Assembly: GCA_964228885.1 (NCBI GenBank)
Contig: CAXRCG010000142.1
Coordinates: forward strand, 8,417 to 72,416
Reading direction: 5' to 3'
Length of the DNA stretch: 64,000 nt
Source: UBA4582 sp964228885
GTDB taxonomy: Bacteria; Pseudomonadota; Gammaproteobacteria; Pseudomonadales; Azotimanducaceae
The notes beneath the pieces were generated by a model. It made no database searches and was not told where the DNA came from. It saw only the letters and a program-made list of their open reading frames with translations. Made by a program: the position numbers and the translations under genes. Shown here in pieces: positions 36,014 to 44,398 of this stretch (positions within the stretch are counted from its first letter, which is position 1; every line of letters begins with the position of its first letter).

Positions 36014-37816
36014 ATGATAAAAAACAAAAAGTTAACGTCTTGGCTCGATGATATGCAAGCCTTGTGCAAACCGGATCAAATGGTGATCTGTAACGGCAGC
36101 ACGAAGGAATACGACGAGATGTGGCAACTGCTTGTCGACGCGGGCGCAGCGACACAACTGAACACTGATATTAGACCAAATTCCTACCTTGTTCGATCTG
36201 ATCCCGCCGACGTGGCGCGCGTTGAGAGCAGAACCTTTATTTGCTCGGACGAAGAGGTAGATGCCGGGCCTAATAATAACTGGAAAGCTCCCGCGGAAAT
36301 GCGCGACACACTGAACGGCTTGTTTGACGGCTGTATGCGTGGCCGCACCATGTATGTTATTCCTTTCAGCATGGGGCCCGTTGGTTCGCCGATCGCTCAT
36401 ATTGGCGTTGAGATATCCGATTCGCCTTACGTTGTGACCAACATGCACATCATGACCCGGGTCGGTGCCGCAGTGCTCGATCAACTTGGTGAGGATGGCG
36501 ACTTTGTGCCTTGCGTGCATTCCGTCGGGCAACCGTTGGTTGATGGCAAAGCCGATGTAAGTTGGCCATGCAATCCAGACAATTTGTATATTGCCCACTA
36601 CCCGAATACTCGCGAAATTTGGTCTTTCGGGTCCGGCTATGGTGGAAATGCACTGCTCGGTAAGAAGTGTTTTGCGCTTCGAATAGCCTCGGCGATGGCT
36701 CGCGATGAAGGGTGGCTCGCGGAACATATGCTAATTTTGAAGCTGACAAACCCTGAGGGCGCGTCGCGCTATATTGCCGGTGCTTTCCCAAGCGCGTGCG
36801 GCAAAACTAATCTGGCAATGCTCATGCCGACAATTCCCGGCTGGACCGTCGAGACCGTGGGCGACGATATTTGCTGGATGAAATTTGGTGATGACGGGCA
36901 GCTTTATGCCATTAATCCAGAAGCTGGATTTTTTGGTGTCGCGCCTGGAACGGGTATGGACTCGAATGAAAACGCTATGCTCAGCCTGAACGAGAATTGC
37001 ATATTCACAAACGTTGCGCTCACCGAAAACGGAGACGTCTGGTGGGAAGGCATGAGCGAAGAAGCGCCTGCTAACCTAACCGACTGGAAAGGAAACCCAT
37101 GGACACCGGATTCCAAAGAACCTGCAGCCCATCCAAACGCCCGATTCACAGTATCTGCGGCACAATGCCCAGTAATCGCTGATGAATGGGAAGAACTAAA
37201 GGGTGTGCCCATCAGCGCAATTCTGTTTGGCGGTCGACGAGCCACGGTTGTACCACTGGTGAACGAAGCCCGCGACTGGACACAAGGAACATTCTTCGGC
37301 GCCATCGTTTCATCTGAGAAGACTGCCGCAGCAGCTGGCAAAATTGGCGAGCTTCGTCGTGACCCGATGGCCATGCTGCCATTCTGTGGCTACAACATGG
37401 CTGATTACTGGAGCCATTGGTTGAAAACTGGCGAGCAGGCCGGAGCAAAGTTACCCAACATCTATTATGTGAACTGGTTCAGAAAAGACGACAATGGAAA
37501 GTTCATGTGGCCAGGCTTTGGAGAAAATAGCCGAGTGCTCAAGTGGGTATTCGAGCGCTGCAATGGTACCGCTGACGCAGTAGAAACGCCGATCGGGAAT
37601 TTACCCACCCTTGATGCGATGGACTTCAGTGATCTAGATCTTAGCGAGGAAGCTATCGCTGAATTGTTACGAGTAGAAGTAGATGGTTGGTTGGCTGAAA
37701 TTCCGTTGATCAGCGATTACTTTGATGAGTATGCTGATCGGGTACCTCCAGCTTTCCGCCAGGAACTCGAAAACCTGAAGGCTCGTTTGGAAGCTTCGCA
37801 GCAAAACGTGGCATAG
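36014..37816 (+). CDS. pckG: Phosphoenolpyruvate carboxykinase (GTP)
   Basis: A 600-residue GTP-dependent PEPCK. It converts oxaloacetate and GTP to phosphoenolpyruvate, CO2 and GDP, the entry step of gluconeogenesis from acetyl-CoA-yielding carbon. Motifs: YVIPFSMGPVGSP (substrate loop), the kinase P-loop AFPSACGKTNLA (257-268) with the family's hyper-reactive Cys, and INPEAGFFGVAPGT with metal/nucleotide contacts. Also GRRATVVPLVNEA and FCGYNMADY. The GTP type is less common in Gammaproteobacteria than the ATP type (pckA). It fits a lifestyle based on fatty-acid oxidation. Confidence 0.97.
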   Translation: MIKNKKLTSWLDDMQALCKPDQMVICNGSTKEYDEMWQLLVDAGAATQLNTDIRPNSYLVRSDPADVARVESRTFICSDEEVDAGPNNNWKAPAEMRDTLNGLFDGCMRGRTMYVIPFSMGPVGSPIAHIGVEISDSPYVVTNMHIMTRVGAAVLDQLGEDGDFVPCVHSVGQPLVDGKADVSWPCNPDNLYIAHYPNTREIWSFGSGYGGNALLGKKCFALRIASAMARDEGWLAEHMLILKLTNPEGASRYIAGAFPSACGKTNLAMLMPTIPGWTVETVGDDICWMKFGDDGQLYAINPEAGFFGVAPGTGMDSNENAMLSLNENCIFTNVALTENGDVWWEGMSEEAPANLTDWKGNPWTPDSKEPAAHPNARFTVSAAQCPVIADEWEELKGVPISAILFGGRRATVVPLVNEARDWTQGTFFGAIVSSEKTAAAAGKIGELRRDPMAMLPFCGYNMADYWSHWLKTGEQAGAKLPNIYYVNWFRKDDNGKFMWPGFGENSRVLKWVFERCNGTADAVETPIGNLPTLDAMDFSDLDLSEEAIAELLRVEVDGWLAEIPLISDYFDEYADRVPPAFRQELENLKARLEASQQNVA

Positions 37817-37847
37817 TTCTGACACGCGAGTCGATCGCTTATCAACC

Positions 37848-37875
37848 AAAAGGCTGTTCATCGACCAGCCTTTTT
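37848..37875 (+). terminator. Rho-independent terminator after pckG (possibly bidirectional)
   Basis: A 9-bp stem AAAAGGCTG/CAGCCTTTT with a 9-base loop ends in a T run. A-tract on the left and T-tract on the right let it work for the convergent zinc-ribbon gene too, whose stop codon lies at its edge. Confidence 0.85.
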
Positions 37876-38260
37876 AGTCATCGAATAAATCGTCTAAGGC
37901 ACTGCGTTTCGGTACATTGTGCTCTGGCCGATCATTCGCTGGTTCTACCTCACTACTTCCACCAAACAATGCATCAAGTCTAGACTTGGCCGCATCACTC
38001 GCCTGCGTACTGCTAGGATCGAAAGCGTTTCGATTCGGCCTAAAGAACTCGCAAAAATTCGCGTTTTCCTTGATGACCGGAGGTTCAGCACGGTCCTCAG
38101 CACATTTTGTATGGTCGAGATCTCTGTAATGCTGACACATACGGCAACAGCGCAGCACCTCAAAACAGCTGGCACAGTGAGCATGCCGACTAATTGGCAG
38201 AGGTACATCGTCCAGCGCTTTGCCGCAATTCCAACAGCTCAGAGAGTTTGATCGCTTCAT
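37874..38260 (-). CDS. Zinc-ribbon protein of unknown function
   Basis: About 128 residues. The N-terminal half is Cys-rich: SCWNCGK, HCASCFEVLRCCRMCQHY, then a single Cys in KCAED and NFCEFF. This reads as one or two four-Cys zinc sites plus a possible additional Cys pair. The C-terminal half is polar and low-complexity (SRLDALFGG, SALDDLFDD). That duplicated xLDxLF pattern could be a short binding motif. The ATG at 38260 has GAAGGTG just upstream. I do not know the function of this family; it recurs in Gammaproteobacteria as a small cytoplasmic protein. Confidence 0.68.
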   Translation of the reverse strand: MKRSNSLSCWNCGKALDDVPLPISRHAHCASCFEVLRCCRMCQHYRDLDHTKCAEDRAEPPVIKENANFCEFFRPNRNAFDPSSTQASDAAKSRLDALFGGSSEVEPANDRPEHNVPKRSALDDLFDD

Positions 38261-38431
38261 AGTCACCTTCGCTGGCAGTGGTCAATACGAATAATGTTAA
38301 TCTCGTTATGGTCGACTATGCAATAATGGTCGGATTCTTCAACTCTGTATTTATCGGAGCTACAGAGGCTTCTGGAGAACAGTAAGCTTCAGCATACATA
38401 ATAACAAAGCAACAGTCAGTCAGGTTGATAT

Positions 38432-38881
38432 ATGGCAATTGAACAAGTTTGGGTTGATGCGGACGCTTGCCCAAAGGTGATCAAGGAAATTCTGTTTAGG
38501 GCGGCAAACCGGAAATCTCTGCAGACTACACTGGTCGCCAATCAACTAATTCCGGTGCCTAAATCTCCTTTTATTAAAGCAATACAAGTACCTTCGGGAT
38601 TCGACGTTGCAGATAACTTTATTGCTCAACGGGCGAATACGGGAGATTTAGTCATCACTGCAGACATACCACTCGCAGATGAAGTCTTGACGCTCGGTTG
38701 CCTTGCACTGAATCCAAGAGGTGAGTTGTACAGCAAGGAAAACATCAAGCAGCGCCTGAATATGCGCGATTTCATGGATTCATTAAGAGGCAGCGGGATC
38801 AATACTGGCGGCCCCCCCGCACTGTCACAGGCCAACAGGCAGGCCTTTGCCAATCAGCTTGATAAACTCATTTCACAATAA
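38432..38881 (+). CDS. YaiI/YqxD-family protein (UPF0178, DUF188)
   Basis: A 149-residue protein with the PIN-like UPF0178 pattern: VWVDADACPKVIKEILFRAA at the N-terminus, a VPSGFDVADNFIAQR middle, DLVITADIPLAD, and a C-terminal GGPPALSQANRQAFANQLD. Conserved acidic residues suggest a nuclease-like metal site. The biochemical function of the family has not been settled. Length is normal. Confidence 0.92.
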   Translation: MAIEQVWVDADACPKVIKEILFRAANRKSLQTTLVANQLIPVPKSPFIKAIQVPSGFDVADNFIAQRANTGDLVITADIPLADEVLTLGCLALNPRGELYSKENIKQRLNMRDFMDSLRGSGINTGGPPALSQANRQAFANQLDKLISQ

Positions 38882-39269
38882 TTGGATAATACAATTTGAG
38901 AGACCCAAGGACACTCTACGGCTCTTTTCGTTGACTTAGGGACATCGTTGCTAAATCAAACCGGAGCAGAGGGGTTTCAGTCGAATAGACTGCAAAAAAC
39001 AAAAATAAACCAACAGCAAAAGGCGGCCGCATAGCTTGCGGCCATTTGGCACGAATTAGTTAACCAAGCAAATTTAGGCTTTTTCGGAAACATCCGTTTT
39101 ACTGCGCTTTTTACGCAGAAGCTTCAATTTACGCAGATGTTTGACCGAAAAACATCGAGTCAGTACCGATTAATAATGACTAGTAATCTAAGTGCTTCGC
39201 ATAAAAAAGGTGCGCCTCTGCCATTGACCGAGGCGACCCTTTGTTACCCGCAGGTTATTCTGGTGAGTG
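38882..39269. other. Intergenic region with two terminator-like hairpins
   Basis: No gene. It carries the terminator at 39203-39238 and a second GC-rich hairpin at 39025-39043 (GGCCGCA/TGCGGCC). On the minus strand that hairpin is followed by TTTT, so it could act as a back-up terminator for the thiolase transcript. Confidence 0.5.
39203..39238 (-). terminator. Rho-independent terminator after thiolase gene
   Basis: Read on the minus strand: stem CGCCTC/GAGGCG, extended by GGT/ACC with a one-base bulge, 11-base loop, then CACC and six T (seen as AAAAAA at 39203-39208). It is about 30 bases past the thiolase stop. Confidence 0.7.
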
Positions 39270-40439
39270 CTAGTCTGCCATTCGCTCTATGATTGTCCCG
39301 GTACCAAGACCACCGCCACAGCACATAGCGATTAATGCATAACGTCCACCGGATCTTTCGAGTTCATGCAATGCTGTCGTTATGAGCCGTGCGCCTGTAC
39401 TACCCGTTGGGTGGCCTAGGGCAATCGCGCCGCCATTTACATTCACTTTTGAATGGTCGACACCTAGGTCTTTTTCCCAACCCAGAACCACTGAGGCAAA
39501 CGCCTCGTTTACCTCGAAGATATCAATATCCTCAAGTTTTAGGCCGGCTTTATCGAGCACTTTCCGAGTCGCAGGGATTGGACCTTTCAGCATCGTCACA
39601 GGGTCAACACCAACAAGTGTGTGGGCGACAATTTTTGCGCGGGGAGTCAGATTCATTTCCTTAACAGCTTTTTCAGAAGCCATAATGACAGCAGCAGCGC
39701 CGTCAGAGATCTGAGAACTACTACCAGCGGTGTGGATTTCTTGACCCGGCACAACGGCCAAAGCCTTCAAAGAATCGATATCTGTTGCTCTCAACCCCTC
39801 GTCTTTTGAAACTACTTTTATTTCACCAGTTGCTTTGAAATCTTCTCCAAGAATCGGTGCCTCAACGGGTACTACTTCGCGATCGAATCGTCCCTCATTC
39901 CAGGCTGCGATGGCTTTTTGTTGGCTTTCAAGACCAAATTGATCTGTATCAGCACGGGTAATCTGGTATTCCTCAGCAATCATCGCTGCGCCCATAAACT
40001 GACTGGTAGGCTGGTAGTAGTCTGTGTACTTTTCACCCATCGGAGAACCATCTTTCATCGCAGAACCCAGCGGTACGCGACTCATCATCTCGACGCCACA
40101 GGCCATCACGACATCTTCAATACCAGCCCCGATCATAGAGGCGCCCATCGAGGTCGCTTGCTGGCTTGAGCCACACTGTGAATCAACCGTGGTCGCGGCA
40201 ACTTCAAGCGGAAGTCCCTGGGAAAGCCAGGCGATACGTGCAATGTTGAATGTCTGCTCTCCAACCTGCGAGACACATCCGCCAACAACTTGGCCAATAT
40301 TTTCAGGCGCGATACCGCTACGCTCAAGCGCTGCGTGCTGAATAGCTCCCAGCAAATCTGCTGGCTTCATTCCGGCAAGCCCCTTACCCCTCTTCCCGTT
40401 GGGGCTCCGGCAGGCCTCCACAATATATACGTCTGACAT
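39270..40439 (-). CDS. Acetyl-CoA acetyltransferase/thiolase family
   Basis: A 389-residue thiolase. Nucleophile Cys89 lies in TTVDSQCGSSQQA. The C-terminal catalytic pair is seen as His in GGAIALGHPTGSTGAR and Cys in MCCGGGLGTG. The sequence VVGGCVSQVGEQTFNIAR and overall length resemble FadA5-like and other degradative thiolases, and not biosynthetic PhaA. It cleaves 3-ketoacyl-CoA to acetyl-CoA and shortened acyl-CoA. Fatty acid or steroid side-chain substrates are plausible. Confidence 0.94.
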   Translation of the reverse strand: MSDVYIVEACRSPNGKRGKGLAGMKPADLLGAIQHAALERSGIAPENIGQVVGGCVSQVGEQTFNIARIAWLSQGLPLEVAATTVDSQCGSSQQATSMGASMIGAGIEDVVMACGVEMMSRVPLGSAMKDGSPMGEKYTDYYQPTSQFMGAAMIAEEYQITRADTDQFGLESQQKAIAAWNEGRFDREVVPVEAPILGEDFKATGEIKVVSKDEGLRATDIDSLKALAVVPGQEIHTAGSSSQISDGAAAVIMASEKAVKEMNLTPRAKIVAHTLVGVDPVTMLKGPIPATRKVLDKAGLKLEDIDIFEVNEAFASVVLGWEKDLGVDHSKVNVNGGAIALGHPTGSTGARLITTALHELERSGGRYALIAMCCGGGLGTGTIIERMAD

Positions 40440-40589
40440 TTCAACTCCTCAAATAAGATTAAATTTTTTTGCGTGATCCACTGTTACGGCAGGCAGAGCT
40501 GCTTTCGTTTCGCTCTACGCCCGCTTTGCGTCCACACCTTCAATATATGGAAGCTAAAGAATATGCGCCGGCAGTGATAAAAGCCAGTA

Positions 40590-41210
40590 TTAGTCGTGAA
40601 GCCCTCTGGACTTTGGTAGCGACCAGCCCCAGATCACTGCGGCAGATCGAAGCATCATCGCAGCACTGATACCCAGCCAAAGGGCAATACTCTCTGAAAT
40701 TCCAACGCTCATAGCGCTGACGAAGAGAACAGAACCAAGGAACGCAGCAGTCGCATAAATTTCGCCATGAAAAATAAGCGGCACTTCATTGCAGACGATG
40801 TCACGCAAAACGCCGCCGAATACAGCCGAAATTACGCCCATCATCACAGAAATGAGCGGATCTCCGGTTATTTCCAATCCTTTACTGGCGCCGAGCACGC
40901 AAAAAACGGACAACCCGATTGCGTCAAACCAAACAATCCATTGTTTACGACGATCAACAAAACCTGAAAAACCAAAAGTCATGACCGAGGCTGCCAGTGT
41001 AATCCAGACATAAATTGATGCGTGAATCCAGAAAACGGGCACGTTGACCAACATGTCTCGCAGCGTTCCGCCCCCTACCGCTGTGATAAATCCGACGACG
41101 ACAAAACCAAATATGTCGAGTCGTTTACGAGCTGCAACAAGCGCACCACTAGTAGCAAAGACAAACACACCAGCAAGATCGAGCCATTGAATAACACTCA
41201 AATCTAACAT
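40590..41210 (-). CDS. TRIC-like channel, UPF0126 (YadS/YicG) family
   Basis: A 206-codon membrane protein with two repeats of three TM helices. Each repeat has the family's glycine-rich signature: AVGGGTLRDMLV (about 46-57) and VFGGVLRDIVCNEVPLIF (about 133-150). The fold is that of prokaryotic trimeric intracellular cation channel homologues. The ATG at 41210 is preferred, since GGAGGGG lies about 10 bases upstream; an alternative upstream codon would add 11 residues. Confidence 0.9.
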   Translation of the reverse strand: MLDLSVIQWLDLAGVFVFATSGALVAARKRLDIFGFVVVGFITAVGGGTLRDMLVNVPVFWIHASIYVWITLAASVMTFGFSGFVDRRKQWIVWFDAIGLSVFCVLGASKGLEITGDPLISVMMGVISAVFGGVLRDIVCNEVPLIFHGEIYATAAFLGSVLFVSAMSVGISESIALWLGISAAMMLRSAAVIWGWSLPKSRGLHD

Positions 41211-41259
41211 GGTAAGAAACCCCTCCACATTTACTGATTGCACACTTGACAGTTCACTT

Positions 41260-41697
41260 TCAAACCGGGGTTAACAGAAAATGACCATGACCCAACGCAA
41301 TTAATTTCGATGGGTCATCCTGCCATAACTCGGCTCGCACATTGGCCACCCTCCGACCCTGACGTGTGACAATTGCACGACCATAGGTTTCCTGTGGTCT
41401 GCCTGAGCGCAAATAGTCAATCGAAAAATCGACGGTTTTTGGCAGCTTCTCGCAAGAGGTATCCAGCAATAGCTGTAACACTGACGTCAACTCTAACAGC
41501 GCACCTATTGCGCCACCGTGAATTGCAGGAAGGTTAGTATTACCCACAAGGGAGTCTTTAAAAGGCATGACCGTTATCATTTCATCACTTTTTCGGTCTA
41601 TCCTCACACCGAGGAAACGCGCATAGGGTATATGTTCAGCCAGCGCTTGCATGTCATCGGATCTCCCCTCCTTTCTCAATTGAGCCAGTATTTTCAT
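41260..41697 (-). CDS. PaaI-family hotdog thioesterase (downstream copy)
   Basis: A 145-residue single-hotdog protein. The PaaI signature is LPAIHGGAIGALLELTS, with conserved G-G and acidic active-site positions, followed by VDFSIDYLRSGRPQ. It hydrolyses acyl- or aryl-CoA thioesters, often to rescue CoA from dead-end intermediates. Its start overlaps the stop of the upstream paralogue by 4 bases, so the pair is co-translated and may form a heteromer. Confidence 0.88.
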   Translation of the reverse strand: MKILAQLRKEGRSDDMQALAEHIPYARFLGVRIDRKSDEMITVMPFKDSLVGNTNLPAIHGGAIGALLELTSVLQLLLDTSCEKLPKTVDFSIDYLRSGRPQETYGRAIVTRQGRRVANVRAELWQDDPSKLIALGHGHFLLTPV

Positions 41698-42143
41698 AAA
41701 CTGCTCCGAGTTTCTTGTTTTCTCGGTATATTCGGTGTGCCTAACATGAAAGTTGCCATAGAGGTGGCTATGGGGTCGTTCAAATCTTTCTGATATGCCA
41801 CTCCTCTTACAAAAGCGATGTTATGGGTCAGTTTGAAACACTCGGAACGCACTAAGACATCTATATGTGGTATCGCCGGTTCCATGTAGTCGATCCTTAG
41901 ATCCAGCGTCGCCATACTCGACTCGCTATCCCAGTCTGGATGATTTCGAACCGCCCAGCCACATGCATTATCTAAAATAGCAGTAATTGCGCCGCCATGA
42001 ATTACACCGGTATCTGGATCACCAATTAGATGTTCTGCATATGGCATCTTAAACAAACAAGCAGGACCCTCAGTACCTGTTAACACAAATCCTATTGCTG
42101 CCGCGTGGGGCGACTGGTCCTGCAATTTTTTTAAATCGTTCAT
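41694..42143 (-). CDS. PaaI-family hotdog thioesterase (upstream copy)
   Basis: A 149-residue single-hotdog protein. Signature TGVIHGGAITAILDNACGWA and TLDLRIDYMEPAI. It is clearly paralogous to the gene it overlaps (4-base ATGA-type overlap), yet diverged at most positions outside the hotdog helix, so this is an old duplication. Likely a CoA thioesterase of short, branched or aromatic acyl-CoAs. Confidence 0.88.
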   Translation of the reverse strand: MNDLKKLQDQSPHAAAIGFVLTGTEGPACLFKMPYAEHLIGDPDTGVIHGGAITAILDNACGWAVRNHPDWDSESSMATLDLRIDYMEPAIPHIDVLVRSECFKLTHNIAFVRGVAYQKDLNDPIATSMATFMLGTPNIPRKQETRSSL

Positions 42144-42208
42144 AACATCGTCTCTAACATTCTTATCAAAATCTTGTCACAAAGCACCTGACTAAAAAGC
42201 GCAAGCCG

Positions 42209-43159
42209 CTAGTAACCAATCAAAGGGTCTATCACATCAACAAGCTCGTCTCCGAGGTTAAAGCGGGAGAGGTTGTTCAAAAACTTCTTAGCGATTATCT
42301 GAGGTTGACTCACTGCTGCGATATGGGGTGTTAGTATCACGCCGGGTGTTCCCCACAAGGGGCTATCGGCTGGCAAAGGCTCCGTGTCAAAAACATCAAG
42401 GATAACCGATGACAGCTGCCCCCCCTCGAGCGCCTCGATAACGGCAGCGATATCTAGCGTACTACCGCGCCCAACATTGATTAGCGTGGCTCCGGGTTTC
42501 ACTGCCGCAAGTGTTGACTTTCCAATGAGCCGGTTTGATGCAGGCGTTTCTGGTACTGACAATAAAATAAAGTCGGCGGTTTGCATGGCTTGGTTGAGCT
42601 TATCTATCGAATACATGCGATCAAAACTATCTAGGCTAACTCCTCTTCTTGATACGCCTACAGTCTTCATGCCGAACGTTCGCGCGACATTTGCTACATG
42701 AGCACCAATCGAGCCCGTGCCAATAAAAACAAACTCCTTCCCTTGCAATGTATCGGCTTCAAAACTATCCCATTTGTTTTTCGCCTGAGCGTCAGATAAT
42801 CGTTTTGTACCCCGAATTTCTGGCAACAGATAAGCAAATACATATTCAGCAATCAATGGTCCAAACACGCCTTTAACACCGGTTAGTGTGGTGTCGGCTT
42901 GTTTGAGCAGGGGAATCAGTTTTCCATTTCCCGCCCAAGTTGACTGAATCCATTTCGCACTATTCCCTGCTTGCAGAAATTCCTCCGCAAGTGGCGCACT
43001 GGCGAGCAGTATATTGCATTCAATCGGACACTCCGCGACACCAGTGTGGCTCTCAAACACTTCCTGACAGCCGAGTTTTTTCAAAACCTCCATGTACTCT
43101 GGAGCAGACTCATCAAGAATAATGTTAGGTAAGATATTTTCAAAACTCACAGCAGCCAC
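42209..43159 (-). CDS. D-2-hydroxyacid dehydrogenase (glyoxylate/hydroxypyruvate reductase-like)
   Basis: A 316-residue NAD(P)-dependent dehydrogenase. Rossmann motif FVFIGTGSIGAHVA (about 146-159), NVGRGSTLD with the substrate-binding Arg, DVFDTEPLP with the catalytic Glu region, and LTPHIAA with the catalytic His. It interconverts 2-oxo and D-2-hydroxy acids. It overlaps the 3' end of the PhzF gene by 13 bases, so they are co-transcribed. Confidence 0.92.
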   Translation of the reverse strand: MAAVSFENILPNIILDESAPEYMEVLKKLGCQEVFESHTGVAECPIECNILLASAPLAEEFLQAGNSAKWIQSTWAGNGKLIPLLKQADTTLTGVKGVFGPLIAEYVFAYLLPEIRGTKRLSDAQAKNKWDSFEADTLQGKEFVFIGTGSIGAHVANVARTFGMKTVGVSRRGVSLDSFDRMYSIDKLNQAMQTADFILLSVPETPASNRLIGKSTLAAVKPGATLINVGRGSTLDIAAVIEALEGGQLSSVILDVFDTEPLPADSPLWGTPGVILTPHIAAVSQPQIIAKKFLNNLSRFNLGDELVDVIDPLIGY

Positions 43160-44001
43160 TGCCCCCTTGCAACAAGGTTCACCCTTCCTCCGACATTAAT
43201 TTCAAACGTACCTTCCATATTCTTACTGGCACGAAGATAAAGCTGAGACGGTCTGTGCACTTCGTAACCCTGACCCACTCTGACATCAATCTCAGAGGTT
43301 CCAAAATATCTTTGTTCAACAAGATATGCCGCGAGACAACCATTCGCGCTTCCCGTTGCGGGGTCCTCACTGATACCAAACTCCGCTGCGAACATTCTTG
43401 CAGACATTTGTTGGTCAGCATCGTAGCCGCCCTCAGCGAAGAGGAAGACCAAAGGGGCTAGGTCATTAACATCTACCGAAACGCGTTTCAGAGCTTCAAT
43501 CGACACAAGAGGGACCATCAAGAATTCAAGACCCGTTGAGACATACTGGCAGGGATAAAGCCTATTCATGTCTTTAATGTCGATACCAAGCTGCTCCGCA
43601 ACAACCTCATGTTCGATTTTCTCACCAAATGTCGGTTGATTCTGCTGCATCCACAACACATTGTCGCGACCAAAGGTGACCGGAATCTTTCCTGCGGCAA
43701 GGCTCAGTTTGACAACCTGGGCGTCAGAATACTTAAGTACTTGCCGAAGCAGGTATGCTGTACCCAGCGTTGGGTGACCTGCGAAAGGAATTTCTGCTGC
43801 TGGTGTAAAAATACGAACATCGAAACCATCCTCCGAATTTCCACCACAAATAAAAGTCGTTTCCGCAAAATTAAAGGCGAGAGCGATACGTTGCATTTCC
43901 GTGGAACTCAAGTCAGAGGCATCAATTATCGTTGCAAGCCTGTTGCCCGCGTAGGGTCCCTCAGCGAACACATCTGTCAGGTAGTATTCCTTCTCTGCCA
44001 T
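43147..44001 (-). CDS. PhzF-family isomerase
   Basis: A 284-residue PhzF-like protein with the two-lobed diaminopimelate epimerase fold. Seen: YLTDVFAEGPYAGNRLA, FNFAETTFI with the family's catalytic Glu, PFAGHPTLGTAYLL, and EDPATGSANGCLAAYL. Most members are not phenazine enzymes, and their substrates are unknown. The ATG at 44001 is preferred because GGGAG lies just before it. It precedes the D-2-hydroxyacid dehydrogenase in one transcript. Confidence 0.9.
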   Translation of the reverse strand: MAEKEYYLTDVFAEGPYAGNRLATIIDASDLSSTEMQRIALAFNFAETTFICGGNSEDGFDVRIFTPAAEIPFAGHPTLGTAYLLRQVLKYSDAQVVKLSLAAGKIPVTFGRDNVLWMQQNQPTFGEKIEHEVVAEQLGIDIKDMNRLYPCQYVSTGLEFLMVPLVSIEALKRVSVDVNDLAPLVFLFAEGGYDADQQMSARMFAAEFGISEDPATGSANGCLAAYLVEQRYFGTSEIDVRVGQGYEVHRPSQLYLRASKNMEGTFEINVGGRVNLVARGQWLL

Positions 44002-44398
44002 ATCTACTCCCATGGGATATCGAAGAAACATCCCGGTATACGTAATTCAGCTAATGTGACCGGATCAACATCAAGATCACAACTTATCTCAGATTATTCA
44101 ATTGTACAGAGGCAGCGCCCAAAATACCGAACCATGCGATTAATCACGATCGGCCCGTCAAGAGAACCCCATTATGTTACATGTAGTTTGCACGAAGCCT
44201 TTGATCATAAAGCGTTGGCTAGATTACAGTCCTTCAGGGAAATGTAATTTTATGATTCGATAGTCAACGCAATGTTAATCAGTGAATTTGCCAAGCTCAA
44301 TCAGGTCAACAAAGCGATAGCACCTATAGCTCTTGGTGCTCGTCTGTTTCTCGGTTCTGGGAAGTCTCAACAGAAAAAGAAGACTGGCTGACTACAAT
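44002..44398. other. Intergenic region upstream of the phzF-like gene
   Basis: No gene called. A 39-codon frame (44272-44391, +) ends in a basic tail but has no SD or family match. The region should hold the phzF promoter and the 3' end of the transcript from the FemAB-like gene. Confidence 0.4.

Noticed and set aside
35748..36017. 89-codon frame overlapping the pckG start
   Set aside because: Non-ATG start without SD, no family match, and it would overlap the pckG start.
36032..36727. 231-codon minus-strand frame within pckG
   Set aside because: Wholly antisense to a well-conserved PEPCK; typical shadow frame.
43609..44247. 212-codon + strand frame
   Set aside because: Antisense to the PhzF gene for over half its length; odd composition with many Cys/Arg; no domain pattern.
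44272..44391. 39-codon frame with a basic tail (GKSQQKKKTG)
   Set aside because: No ribosome binding site and no homology; probably chance.
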